From: JAAZNO01 sp012798275
GTDB lineage: Bacteria; Chloroflexota; Anaerolineae; B4-G1; SLSP01
Direction of reading: 5' to 3'
Length of the DNA stretch: 22,701 bases
Assembly: GCA_035347995.1 (NCBI GenBank)
Contig: DAOPQD010000051.1
Coordinates: 1 to 22,701 of the forward strand
The notes under the pieces are model-generated. The model ran no database searches, was not told the DNA's origin, and was given only the letters and a program-made list of their open reading frames with translations. Numbering within the stretch: position 1 is the first letter of the stretch; every line of letters begins with the position of its first letter. Positions 8,289 to 15,916 of this stretch are shown piece by piece. The translations under genes and the position numbers were made by a program.

Positions 8289-8383
8289 AGCGCGCTTCAG
8301 CGCGCTGTTTGAGGACGTAGCAGCCCCGGGGGCATATTCGTGAAATTCGGGTTCATTCGGGGCTCATTTTCGAAGGAGACGCT
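8289..8383 (+). repeat. Dispersed 'ATTCGTG' repeat, copy A, supplying the korB ribosome binding site
   Basis: It begins with a 7-bp hairpin (AGCGCGC, loop TTCA, GCGCGCT at 8289-8306). It continues through CAGCCCCGGGGGC and ATTCGTGAAATTC, then GTTCATTCGGGGC, and ends in AAGGAGACG, which is the Shine-Dalgarno of korB. A diverged copy is at 22541-22646. Confidence 0.7.
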
Positions 8384-9208
8384 ATGACGCAAGCCATCGT
8401 TGTGGATTCACATCCGCTGGATCAGATTCTCCGCGCGGACCGGATGCCGCACATCTTCTGCCCGGGATGCGGCATTGGCATTGCCATGCGCTGTTATGCG
8501 CAAGCGCTGTTGGAATCGGGGATTCCCCAGCAGCGGCACGTGGTGGTCTCGGGGATCGGTTGCACCGGGCGCGTGGCGGGCTACATCGCCATTGATTCGT
8601 ACCACACGACGCATGGACGCGCGATTCCTTTCGCGACCGGCCTGAAGCTCGCCAATCCCAACCTGATGGTCACCGTGTTCAGCGGCGATGGCGACCTGGC
8701 GGCCATCGGCGGCAATCATCTCATCCACGCGGCGCGGCGCAATGTGGACATCAAGGTTATCTGCGTGAACAATTTCAATTACGGGATGACGGGCGGTCAA
8801 TGCGCGCCGACGACGCCGCTTGGCGCCATAGCGACGACCGCGCCTTACGGCAATCCCGAACAGCCCTTCAACCTGCCGTATTTACTGGTGGCGGCGGGCG
8901 CGGGGTACGTCTCCCGTTGGACTACCTTGCACGTCCGGCAGCTCAAGCAGGACATTCTGCGGTGCTTTGCCCGACCCGGCTTCACTTTCATCGAGGTGCT
9001 TTCTGCCTGCCCCGTGGGTTTTGGCAAGTCCAATTCCATCGCCGATGGGTTGGAGGAGCTGCAGCTGTATCGGGAGCGCTGCGTCATTGCGGACGGGGTG
9101 CCGCTGGAAGAGATGGGCATTGATTTGCGCGAGAACCGTCCGATCTACATCGGCAATTTCATTGATCGCGATTTGCCGGTCTATCATCCTGTGAGCCTCA
9201 CGACGTGA
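8384..9208 (+). CDS. korB: 2-oxoacid:ferredoxin oxidoreductase beta subunit (thiamine-diphosphate binding)
   Basis: The product has 274 residues. The N-terminal FCPGCGIG (Cys26, Cys29) supplies part of the [4Fe-4S] site near the cofactor. The thiamine-diphosphate/Mg motif starts at GDGDLAAIGGNH (about residue 101) and ends with NNFNYGMTGGQ. SACPVGFGKSN follows near residue 207. KorB carries the diphosphate-binding half of the active site shared with KorA. The ATG is preceded by AAGGAG with normal spacing, and that site lies inside a dispersed repeat (8289-8383). Length and motif order are normal for the family. Confidence 0.93.
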   Translation: MTQAIVVDSHPLDQILRADRMPHIFCPGCGIGIAMRCYAQALLESGIPQQRHVVVSGIGCTGRVAGYIAIDSYHTTHGRAIPFATGLKLANPNLMVTVFSGDGDLAAIGGNHLIHAARRNVDIKVICVNNFNYGMTGGQCAPTTPLGAIATTAPYGNPEQPFNLPYLLVAAGAGYVSRWTTLHVRQLKQDILRCFARPGFTFIEVLSACPVGFGKSNSIADGLEELQLYRERCVIADGVPLEEMGIDLRENRPIYIGNFIDRDLPVYHPVSLTT

Positions 9209-9256
9209 GGGCCTTGTGGCCGTTGGCGCGCAGCGTGTGGAGAAAGGAGCCTGTGG

Positions 9257-9775
9257 GTGTATACAGAAATTCGTTTGGCCGGTTTCGGGGGGCAGGGCAT
9301 CGGGTTGGCGGGCGTCTTGCTGGGGCGCGCCGCCGCCCTCTACGGCGGGTTGGAGGCGGTGATGACACAGGCCTACGGCCCGGAAGCGCGAGGGGGAGCG
9401 TCGAGCGCGAATCTGGTGCTCGCCGATGAGCCGATTGACTATCCTTTCGTGCAGCAGCCGGACATTCTGGTCGCCATGTCGCAGGAAGCCTATACGAAGT
9501 TTCGCCCTACGGCAAAGCCGGAGGCGCTGGTGTTGATTGATACGGAGCTGGTGACGCCCTTTGCCGAAGATGTCGTGCAGGCGATTCCGGCGACGCGCCT
9601 GGCGGAAGGGATGGGCCGGCGGATCGTGGCCAATGTGATCATGGTGGGCTTCTTCACCCGCCAGACCGGCTTCCTGGCGCGCGAGGCCGTCGAACAGGCC
9701 GTGAGGGAATCGTTGCGCCCCAAGCTGGTGCCGTTGAACCTCAAGGCGTTGGCGATAGGTTATGAGTACGAGTGA
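9257..9775 (+). CDS. korC: 2-oxoacid:ferredoxin oxidoreductase gamma subunit
   Basis: The product has 172 residues. The glycine-rich N-terminus GFGGQGIGLAGVLLGRAA and the segment TQAYGPEARGGASSANLVL are hallmarks of the gamma domain, which binds coenzyme A in this enzyme family. Translation starts at GTG 9257, with AAGGAG seven bases upstream. It follows korB by 48 bases and completes a four-subunit enzyme in the order D-A-B-C. Fused versions exist in which this domain is the N-terminus of the alpha subunit; here it is separate. Confidence 0.9.
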   Translation: MYTEIRLAGFGGQGIGLAGVLLGRAAALYGGLEAVMTQAYGPEARGGASSANLVLADEPIDYPFVQQPDILVAMSQEAYTKFRPTAKPEALVLIDTELVTPFAEDVVQAIPATRLAEGMGRRIVANVIMVGFFTRQTGFLAREAVEQAVRESLRPKLVPLNLKALAIGYEYE

Positions 9776-9800
9776 GCGAAAAGGCGAGAAGGCGGGAAGG
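9776..9800 (+). repeat. GCGAAAAGGCGAGAAGGCGG-type word repeat
   Basis: A short purine-rich tandem stretch starts directly after the korC stop. The same GCGAAAAAGCGCGAAGGCG vocabulary is found inside the downstream HdrA gene at 10807-10836. Confidence 0.5.
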
Positions 9801-9834
9801 GTGTAGCTCATTACTTTGACGGAGGGAGCCATCC

Positions 9835-12800
9835 ATGAGCAATTCCGTAATGGTCATCGGCGGGGGGATCGCGGGAATTCAGGCGGCGCTGGATCTGGCG
9901 GAGGCGGGCGCGAAGGTGGTGCTTGTCGAACGCGAGGCTACCATCGGCGGGGTGATGGCGGTGCTCGACAAGAACTTCCCGACGCTCGATTGTTCCATCT
10001 GCATCGAAGCGCCCAAGATGTCGGAGGTGAATCTCCATCCCAACATCGAGATTCTCTCGCTGGCGGAAGTGGAGCGCGTGGAGGGTGAGCCGGGCGATTT
10101 CCGCGTGACGGTGCGACAGCGCGCGCGTTATGTCACCAGCGCCTGCACCCGCTGCGGCGAATGTACCCTCGTCTGTCCGCAGGTGCTCCCCAATGAATAC
10201 GATTCCGGCATGGCGGCGCGTAAGGCGATCTACACGCCCATTCCCCAGGCTGCGCCGGGGCCTTATCTCATTGACATGGACGCCTGCCTCAACGATCCGC
10301 CCAACTATCTGCCCTGCGACCGCTGCGCGGTGGCCTGTCCCCCCAAGGCCATTGATTATCTCATGCCGCGAGAGCAGCGGCTCACCCGCGAGGTCGGCTC
10401 GATCATCGTGGCCGTGGGCTACGACATGCTCGATCCGCGCGCGCTGCAGGAATACGGCTACGGCACCTCGCCCGACATCATGACCGCGATGGAGTTTGAG
10501 CGACTCATCAACTCCGCTGGACCGACGGGTGGCGAGATCGTGCGCCCCTCCGACGGCGCGCACCCGCACAAGATTCTCTTCGTCCTGTGCGTCGGCTCGC
10601 GGGATCACCGTTATTACCGTCATTGCTCGCGCTTCTGCTGCATGTACTCCATCAAGCACGCCTACCAGGCCCTCGATCACGGCGTCGCCGAGGTGACCGT
10701 GCTGTACATGGACATCCGCGCCTACGGCAAAGGTTTCGACGGTTTCTGGGAGCGGACGAAGGCGGCAGGGGCGAAGTTCGTGCGGGGGAGACCGGCGAAG
10801 ATCGAAGCGAAAAAGCGCGAAGGCGAAAAAGCGAGTGAGGCTGAATGGCGAATGGCGAATGGCGACCCATCCCTCATTACCCATTCCCCCTCCCTCGAAG
10901 TGGTTTACGAAGATACGGAGACAGGAACTCGTCACACTGAGGATTTCGACATGGTGGTGCTGGCGAATGCGGTGACGCCGCCGGCGGGACTGGCGGAGCT
11001 GGCGGAGCGACTCGGGCTCGAGCTGGGCGCCGATGGCTTCCTCAAGGTCGAGGAGCTGCGCGGCGGCTTGATTGCGACGACGCGGCCCGGCATCTACGCT
11101 GCCGGCTGCGACACCGGCCCCAAGGACATCCCCGACAGCGTGGCCGAGGGCAGCGGCGCGGCGGCGCTCGCGCTGGGGCACCTCACGGAGCGTTTTTGGC
11201 CGGAGCCGCCGGCCGTAGAACCCATCCTCGATGTGGAGACGCCTCGCGTCGGCGTCTTCGTCTGTCATTGCGGCAGCAACATCGCCGGGGTGGTGGATGT
11301 GGAGCGCGTCGTCGCCTATGCCCGCACGCTGCCCGATGTGGTCTTCGCGGATCATCAGATGTTCTCCTGCGCCGGCAACACGCAGGCGGACATCGAACGC
11401 GCCATCCGTGAGCACGGCGTCAACCGGGTGGTTATCGCCGCCTGTTCGCCCAAGACGCACGAGAGCACCTTCCGCGGCGTGCTCATCCGCGCCGGACTGA
11501 ACCCCTACCTGTTGGAGATGGCGAATATCCGCAACATGGATTCCTGGGTCCACAAATTTGAGAAGGAAGCGGCAACGGTCAAGGCCATGGAGATGACGGC
11601 GATGGCAGTCGAGAAAGCGCGCCTGCTCGTCCCCTTGGAGGTGAGCCATCTCCCGCTCACGCAGAGCGCGCTGGTCATCGGCGGCGGGGTCGCCGGCATG
11701 ACGGCGGCGGCGGCGCTCGCGCGCCAGGGCTACGAGACGCATCTGGTCGAAAAGGCGGGACGGCTGGGCGGCTTGATGGCGGATCTGCGCTGCGTGGCGC
11801 CGGCAGGGCTGTCGTCGCTGGATGTGATCTATGCCCAGAAGCACGAGTTGAATCAGACGGGGGTTCACATTCACGCGCCGGCGACCGTCGAGACCGTAGG
11901 CGGGGTCGTGGGCAATTTCCAGGCGCGTCTCAGCACGGGCGAGGAGCTCACCGTGGGGGCGATCATCGTGGCTACGGGCGGCGTCCCCTATCAGCCAACG
12001 GAGTTCGGGTATGGCAGCGATCCGCGTATCATCACTAATTTAGAACTGGAGAGATTGCTGATTTACAAATTGAAGGCTGCAAGTTGCACGTTAGTAGAAG
12101 GGTCGCCTGCGACGTTAAACTTTCGACTTCCAAGCGGCGCTGAGATAGAGCGCATCACCTTCATTTCGTGCGTCGGCTCGCGGCAGGGGACGATGGGGTG
12201 CGCGCGGTATTGTTGCACTTCGATGATCCATCAGGCGTTGGCGTTGCGACGGATGGGGAAGAAGGTGCGCGTCGTGAGCAAAGACATCCGCACCTACAGT
12301 CGCCAGGCGGAGGAGCTCTACGAGGAGGCGATGCGCGCGGGGGTGCAGTTTTTCCGGTATGCGGATGACCGCCCGCCGCAGGAGGCGATCGTTTTCGAGG
12401 ATGGCGCGGTGCGCTTCCACGATCAGCTTCTGGGGGCGGAGCTGCGCGTTCCCACCGACTTGCTTGTGTTGGTGACGGGATTGCGTCCGCCGGAGGACAC
12501 GCTGGCGGAACAGCTCAAGCTCGCCCGCAGCGAGGACGGCTTCTACATGGAGCTGCATCCCAAGCTCGGCCCGGTGCAGACGGCGATTCAGGGGGTGTAC
12601 CTGGCGGGGGTAGCGCAGGGCGCGAAGGACGTGCGCGAGACGATGGCGCAGGCGATGGCGGCGGCGGGAAAGGCCGGGGCGCTGCTGGCGCGCGGCGCCA
12701 TCGAGAAAGAGCCGCTCACGGCGAAATACACGCCCGCTGCCTGCATCGGTTGCCTGCGCTGTGTGCAAGTCTGTCCGTTCAGCGCCATCGAGCAGGTCGG

Positions 12801-13353
12801 CGAGCGGGGCAAGCCCGGCGCGATCCGCATCACCGAAGCGGCATGCATGGGCTGTGGCAACTGCGCTGCCGAGTGTCCCAGTCACGCGATTGACATGCCT
12901 TACTTCACGCGGCAGCAAGTGCTGGCGCAGATTGACGCGGCCCTGGCAGAGAATCCGGGCGAAAAGGTGTTGGTCTTCACCTGCAACTGGTGCTCGTATG
13001 CCGGCGCCGATCTGGCGGGCATCGAGAAGCGGCAGTATCCGCCCTCCTCGCGCATCATCCGCACTATGTGCTCCGCCCGTTTTGAGGAGGCGTTCATCGC
13101 CAGGGCCTTCGAGTTGGGCGCGGGCGCGGTGCTCGTCACGGGGTGCCGGCTCACCGCGAACGGCTCGGATTGTCACTACAACTACGCCAACGTCCACACG
13201 CAGAAGCGTTTCGAGCGCTGGCACCGGAAATTTGTCCGCCAGGGCCTGGCGCCGGAGCGCTTGCAGCTGCGCTGGATCAGCGCGGCGGAGGGCAAGGAGT
13301 TCGCGGAGAAGCTGGTGGAGATGGATGAGATTGTGAAGAGAGGTAAGGGGTAA
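9835..13353 (+). CDS. hdrA: HdrA-HdrA-MvhD fusion flavoprotein (QmoA/QmoB-like)
   Basis: The product has 1172 residues; ATG 9835 follows GGAGGGAG. The N-terminal half is a QmoA/HdrA-type flavoprotein: FAD motif GGGIAGIQAALDLAEAG near residue 8, a [4Fe-4S] motif CTRCGECTLVCP from Cys104, a looser Cys151/161/164/168 set, and the CVGSR...CCM block near 258-275. From about 465 a second HdrA starts (GVFVCHCGSN, CSPKTHE), with a second FAD motif GGGVAGMTAAAALARQG near 613 and two ferredoxin motifs near 970 (CIGCLRCVQVCP) and 1003 (CMGCGNCAAECP). The tail from about 1040 is MvhD-like (FTCNWCSYAGAD, TGCRL). By family knowledge HdrA is the flavin hub of electron-bifurcating complexes and MvhD links it to an electron donor. 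Two repeat-like in-frame insertions are noted separately (about 325-354 and 743-764). Confidence 0.9.
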   Translation: MSNSVMVIGGGIAGIQAALDLAEAGAKVVLVEREATIGGVMAVLDKNFPTLDCSICIEAPKMSEVNLHPNIEILSLAEVERVEGEPGDFRVTVRQRARYVTSACTRCGECTLVCPQVLPNEYDSGMAARKAIYTPIPQAAPGPYLIDMDACLNDPPNYLPCDRCAVACPPKAIDYLMPREQRLTREVGSIIVAVGYDMLDPRALQEYGYGTSPDIMTAMEFERLINSAGPTGGEIVRPSDGAHPHKILFVLCVGSRDHRYYRHCSRFCCMYSIKHAYQALDHGVAEVTVLYMDIRAYGKGFDGFWERTKAAGAKFVRGRPAKIEAKKREGEKASEAEWRMANGDPSLITHSPSLEVVYEDTETGTRHTEDFDMVVLANAVTPPAGLAELAERLGLELGADGFLKVEELRGGLIATTRPGIYAAGCDTGPKDIPDSVAEGSGAAALALGHLTERFWPEPPAVEPILDVETPRVGVFVCHCGSNIAGVVDVERVVAYARTLPDVVFADHQMFSCAGNTQADIERAIREHGVNRVVIAACSPKTHESTFRGVLIRAGLNPYLLEMANIRNMDSWVHKFEKEAATVKAMEMTAMAVEKARLLVPLEVSHLPLTQSALVIGGGVAGMTAAAALARQGYETHLVEKAGRLGGLMADLRCVAPAGLSSLDVIYAQKHELNQTGVHIHAPATVETVGGVVGNFQARLSTGEELTVGAIIVATGGVPYQPTEFGYGSDPRIITNLELERLLIYKLKAASCTLVEGSPATLNFRLPSGAEIERITFISCVGSRQGTMGCARYCCTSMIHQALALRRMGKKVRVVSKDIRTYSRQAEELYEEAMRAGVQFFRYADDRPPQEAIVFEDGAVRFHDQLLGAELRVPTDLLVLVTGLRPPEDTLAEQLKLARSEDGFYMELHPKLGPVQTAIQGVYLAGVAQGAKDVRETMAQAMAAAGKAGALLARGAIEKEPLTAKYTPAACIGCLRCVQVCPFSAIEQVGERGKPGAIRITEAACMGCGNCAAECPSHAIDMPYFTRQQVLAQIDAALAENPGEKVLVFTCNWCSYAGADLAGIEKRQYPPSSRIIRTMCSARFEEAFIARAFELGAGAVLVTGCRLTANGSDCHYNYANVHTQKRFERWHRKFVRQGLAPERLQLRWISAAEGKEFAEKLVEMDEIVKRGKG
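10807..10895 (+). repeat. In-frame word-repeat insertion inside the first HdrA module
   Basis: GCGAAAAAGCGCGAAGGCG is followed by three GAATGGC/GAATGGCG words, then a pyrimidine-rich half (CCTCATTACCCATTCCCC) partly complementary to AATGGGG words. It encodes a low-complexity stretch (KKREGEKASEAEWRMANG and onward) between conserved HdrA blocks. Related words lie at 9776-9800 and 13348-13408. Confidence 0.6.
12061..12125 (+). repeat. Probable in-frame repeat insertion inside the second HdrA module
   Basis: An AT-richer segment containing GAAGGCTGCAAGTTGCACG interrupts the usual run from TNLELE to the lysine/proline-rich link before FISCVGSR. It adds about 20 residues (YKLKAASCTLVEGSPATLNF). 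Composition and codon use differ from the flanks. Its repeat nature is inferred from style only; no second copy is in the window. Confidence 0.4.
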
Positions 13354-13408
13354 TGGGGAATGGGGAAGGGGGATCTCCCCCTCACCCATCACCTCTCCCC
13401 CATTACCC
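13348..13408 (+). repeat. Long palindromic repeat at the HdrA/HdrD-like junction
   Basis: Outer arms GGGTAATGGGG (13348-13358) and CCCCATTACCC (13398-13408) pair over 11 bp. Inner arms AGGGGGA (13367-13373) and TCCCCCT (13376-13382) pair over 7 bp. The TAA stop of the upstream gene (13351-13353) is inside the left arm. A short T-run and GGAGG follow directly. It could attenuate read-through, protect mRNA ends, or be a REP-like mobile sequence. Confidence 0.7.
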
Positions 13409-13421
13409 TTTTGGAGGCCCC

Positions 13422-14573
13422 ATGGACTCACAAGAACCTGTGTTTACGCTTGATGATGCTCTCTGGGAACGCCTGCTCGAACTGACGGGCGGGGAAGCGG
13501 CGCGGTGCTACCAGTGTGGGACGTGTACGGCGACGTGTCCCTGGGGATTGGTGCGCGACGAGACCGTCTCCGTGCGGGAATTCATCCGCCGGGTGCAGCT
13601 GGGCCTGGAGGCGACGGACGCGCTCTGGCTTTGCACGACCTGCGCCCAATGTGAGGCCTATTGTCCGCGCGGTGTCTCCATCGCCGGCATTTTTCGCGCC
13701 CTGCGGGAGCTGGCCTGGGAGCGGCGGGAGGCCCCAGAAGGGCTGCCCTCGCTGTTGTGGTCGGTGTTCTGGAACGACAACACCTGGAGCCAGCCCCCGT
13801 CGCAGCGGGCGCAGTGGGCCAGGGACCTCGCTGTGCCGCTTTTCGATCCGACGCAGCACGAGCTCCTGTTCTATGTCGGCGGGGCGGCTTCCTACGACAA
13901 TCGCGCCCAAAAGGTCGCCGTGGCGTTTGTGAAGGTGCTGCGCGCCGCGGGCGTCGCCTTCGGCATCCTGGGCGCGGACGAGCCTCCCAGCGGCGCGGAC
14001 GTGCGTGACGTGGGACATGCTCCTTTTTTCGAGGAACTGACCGCGAAGACGGCGGCGGTTTTTCAGCAACGGGGGGTGACGCGCCTGGTCGCTCTTTCGC
14101 CTCACAGCTATGACGTGTTCAAGAACCATTATCCGCCCGTGAGCGCGGATTTCGCGCCGCAGCATTACGTCCAATTCCTCGCGGAGCTGCTGGCGACGGG
14201 ACGCCTCAAGCCGCAGAAGCCGCTGGAGGTCACGCTGGCCTTCCACGATCCGTGCTATCTGGCGCGGCACAACGCCGAGATCGCGGCGCCGCGACAGGTG
14301 TTGGACGCGCTGCCCGGCGTCACGCGGGTGGAGCTGGCGCACAGCGGCCTGGAGACGCTCTGCTGCGGGGGCGGCGGGGGACGCATGTACCTGGAGACTG
14401 CGGCGGGGGAGCGTTTCTCCGACGTGCGGGTGGAGGAGGCGCGGGCCGCCGGCGTGCAGCTCCTGGCGACCGCCTGTCCGTATTGCATCGTCTGTCTCGA
14501 GGATAGCGTCAAGGCGCGGAAGCTGCCGTTGGTGGTGAAAGACGTGGCGGAGATTGTGGCGTTAACGCTTTAG
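13422..14573 (+). CDS. HdrD-like Fe-S protein with a degenerate first CCG domain
   Basis: The product has 383 residues. An N-terminal HdrC-like dicluster ferredoxin domain carries CYQCGTCTATCP and CTTCAQCEAYCP. Two CCG (HdrB-like) domains follow. The second is intact: HDPCYLARHN, LCCGGGGGRMY and TACPYC, the ligands of a non-cubane cluster in HdrB. The first lacks cysteines where relatives have them: YVGGAASYDNR instead of a GC motif, and DEPPSGADVRD instead of a C-x-GD motif. No membrane segment is visible, unlike HdrE-linked or EMO-type relatives. The start chosen is ATG 13422, with GGAGG four bases upstream. ATG 13353 lies inside the palindrome and has no such site. Between hdrA and etfA it is probably the electron partner of the HdrA-MvhD protein; a GlpC or LutA-like role is an alternative. 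Confidence 0.85.
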   Translation: MDSQEPVFTLDDALWERLLELTGGEAARCYQCGTCTATCPWGLVRDETVSVREFIRRVQLGLEATDALWLCTTCAQCEAYCPRGVSIAGIFRALRELAWERREAPEGLPSLLWSVFWNDNTWSQPPSQRAQWARDLAVPLFDPTQHELLFYVGGAASYDNRAQKVAVAFVKVLRAAGVAFGILGADEPPSGADVRDVGHAPFFEELTAKTAAVFQQRGVTRLVALSPHSYDVFKNHYPPVSADFAPQHYVQFLAELLATGRLKPQKPLEVTLAFHDPCYLARHNAEIAAPRQVLDALPGVTRVELAHSGLETLCCGGGGGRMYLETAAGERFSDVRVEEARAAGVQLLATACPYCIVCLEDSVKARKLPLVVKDVAEIVALTL

Positions 14574-14667
14574 TTGCGAGTTGAGAGTTGCGAGTTTGGA
14601 GTTGCGAGTTGCGAGTTGCGAGTTGCGAGTTGCGAGTTGCGAGTTTGGAGTTGCGAGTTGCGAGTTA
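14574..14667 (+). repeat. GAGTTGCGAGTT word-repeat array
   Basis: About ten imperfect copies of GAGTTGCGA/GAGTTTGGA follow the TAG stop of the HdrD-like gene. The unit is 7-9 bases and runs without spacers, so it is not CRISPR. The same word recurs at 15914-15960 after etfA. Confidence 0.85.
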
Positions 14668-14677
14668 TCGGTTGTAA

Positions 14678-14897
14678 AGGAGTTGACATGTTCCTGCGGC
14701 ACACCACCGCAAATGAAAATGAGTCGTGAGTGGTGAGCAGAGAGAGTGGGACGACTCTCTTCTCACTGCTCTCTATTTTCCGAGGAGTTGACATGTTCCT
14801 GCGGTACACCACCGCAAATGAAAATGAGTCGTGAGTGGTGAGCAGAGAGAGAGCGGGGACGACTCTCTTCTCACGGCTCACTGCTCTCTATTTACCG
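14678..14897 (+). repeat. Tandem duplication of about 105-115 bp, each unit with a ribosome binding site, a 13-codon ORF and a hairpin
   Basis: Copy 1 is 14678-14782 and copy 2 is 14783-14897; they are nearly identical. Each begins AGGAGTTGACATG and encodes MFLR(H/Y)TTANENES followed by TGA (ATG 14688 and ATG 14793). Each then carries GTGAGTGGTGAGCAGAGAGAG, which can pair with CTCTCTTCTCAC, and ends CTCTCTATTT(T/A)CCG. Copy 2 leads directly into the GAGGAGG of etfA. Together with the preceding array this fills the 335-bp gap before etfA; no other gene is seen there. Confidence 0.85.
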
Positions 14898-14908
14898 AGG
14901 AGGTTTCT

Positions 14909-15916
14909 GTGGTCCAATCCCTTTACGGCGTCGAAGAGGCGGTCCAGGCGATCTGGGTGTTCCTGGAGCATTCGGGTGGGGCGCTCGAAACGGTCTCGCT
15001 GGAGCTGCTCGGCAAGGCGCGGGAGCTGGCGGATGCGGCAGGCTGGCCCGTGGTGGGATTGCTCCCCGGCATGGACGTGAGTGCGCTGGCGGAGACGGCC
15101 TTCGCACACGGCGCGGATGAAGTCCGGCTGGCGGAACATCCCCTGCTGGCCGACTTCACCGTGGAGGGCTACACGCAGGTCGCGTTCGAGGCGTTGATGG
15201 CGGCAAAGCCCTCCGTCTTCCTGCTCGGTGCGACCCCCAACGGGCGCGATCTCGCGGGACGGTTGGCGGTGCGCCTGCGGACGGGGCTCAACGCCGACTG
15301 CACGGATTTGCGCCTCGAGCCGCAGACGGGCGTCATGGTGAGCGAGGTTTCTGGCTTCGGCGGCGGCGTGCTGGCGCTCCTGGAGATGCAGCATCATCGT
15401 CCGCAGATGGCCACTTTCCGGCCAGGCGTGTTCCCGCTCCGCGCGGGCGACCCTGCCCGGCGCGGCGAGCTCGTCCCGGTGCCGGTGACGCTCACGGCGG
15501 AGAGGCTCCACACGCGCGTGATCGAGCGGATCGTGGGCGCGGGCCTGGATCTGAGCCAGGCGCCGGTGCTGGTCGTGGGCGGGCGCGGCATGGAGGGGGA
15601 TTTCGACACGCTGCGGGAACTGGCCTCGCTGCTCGGCGGCGAGGTGGGCGCCACCCGTCCGCCGGTGGATGAAGGCTACATCGAGCGCACGCGGCAGATC
15701 GGGCAGACCGGCGTCGTCTGCCGGCCCAAAATCGCCCTCGTCTGTGGCGTGAGCGGCGCGTTTCACTTTGTCGTCGGCATCCAGGATGCGGGGACCGTCA
15801 TTGCCATCAACAACGATCCCGCCGCCGAAATCTTCAATCACGCGGATTACTGTGTGGTGGGGGATGTGCGCGAGGTGTTGCCGGCGTTAGTTGAAAAGCT
15901 GAAAGTTGGGAGATGA
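14909..15916 (+). CDS. etfA: Electron transfer flavoprotein alpha subunit
   Basis: The product has 335 residues. The N-terminal alpha/beta domain leads into the conserved FAD-binding C-terminal domain: VVGGRGMEGDFDTLRELA, GATRPPVDEGYI, RQIGQTGV, CGVSGAFHFVVGIQDA and INNDPAAEIFNHADYCVVGD. EtfAB heterodimers carry FAD and shuttle electrons between acyl-CoA dehydrogenases or similar flavoenzymes and an acceptor. Some forms bifurcate electrons to ferredoxin. GTG 14909 is preferred because GAGGAGG lies five bases upstream. An upstream in-frame GTG at 14831 would put repeat sequence into the protein. Unlike the usual adjacent pair, etfB is separated by an unrelated gene, and etfA comes first. Confidence 0.93.
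   Translation: MVQSLYGVEEAVQAIWVFLEHSGGALETVSLELLGKARELADAAGWPVVGLLPGMDVSALAETAFAHGADEVRLAEHPLLADFTVEGYTQVAFEALMAAKPSVFLLGATPNGRDLAGRLAVRLRTGLNADCTDLRLEPQTGVMVSEVSGFGGGVLALLEMQHHRPQMATFRPGVFPLRAGDPARRGELVPVPVTLTAERLHTRVIERIVGAGLDLSQAPVLVVGGRGMEGDFDTLRELASLLGGEVGATRPPVDEGYIERTRQIGQTGVVCRPKIALVCGVSGAFHFVVGIQDAGTVIAINNDPAAEIFNHADYCVVGDVREVLPALVEKLKVGR

Noticed and set aside
9811..11874. A 687-codon minus-strand frame
   Set aside because: It is the antisense of the HdrA gene, which has clear FAD and Fe-S motifs. The minus-strand product is Arg/His-rich and featureless.
13353..13421. Upstream ATG extension of the HdrD-like protein
   Set aside because: The ATG lies inside the palindrome and overlaps the previous stop; the added residues are repeat-encoded. 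ATG 13422 has GGAGG.
14574..14667. CRISPR array
   Set aside because: Units are 7-9 bases with no spacers and no cas genes nearby.
14570..14881. A 103-codon minus-strand frame with repeated NSQLATR-like peptides
   Set aside because: It is a by-product of the GAGTTGCGAG array and the tandem duplication. There is no ribosome binding site and no conserved domain.
14831..14908. Upstream GTG extension of EtfA
   Set aside because: It would translate the GTGAG repeat. GTG 14909 has GAGGAGG at ideal distance and starts at the usual place.
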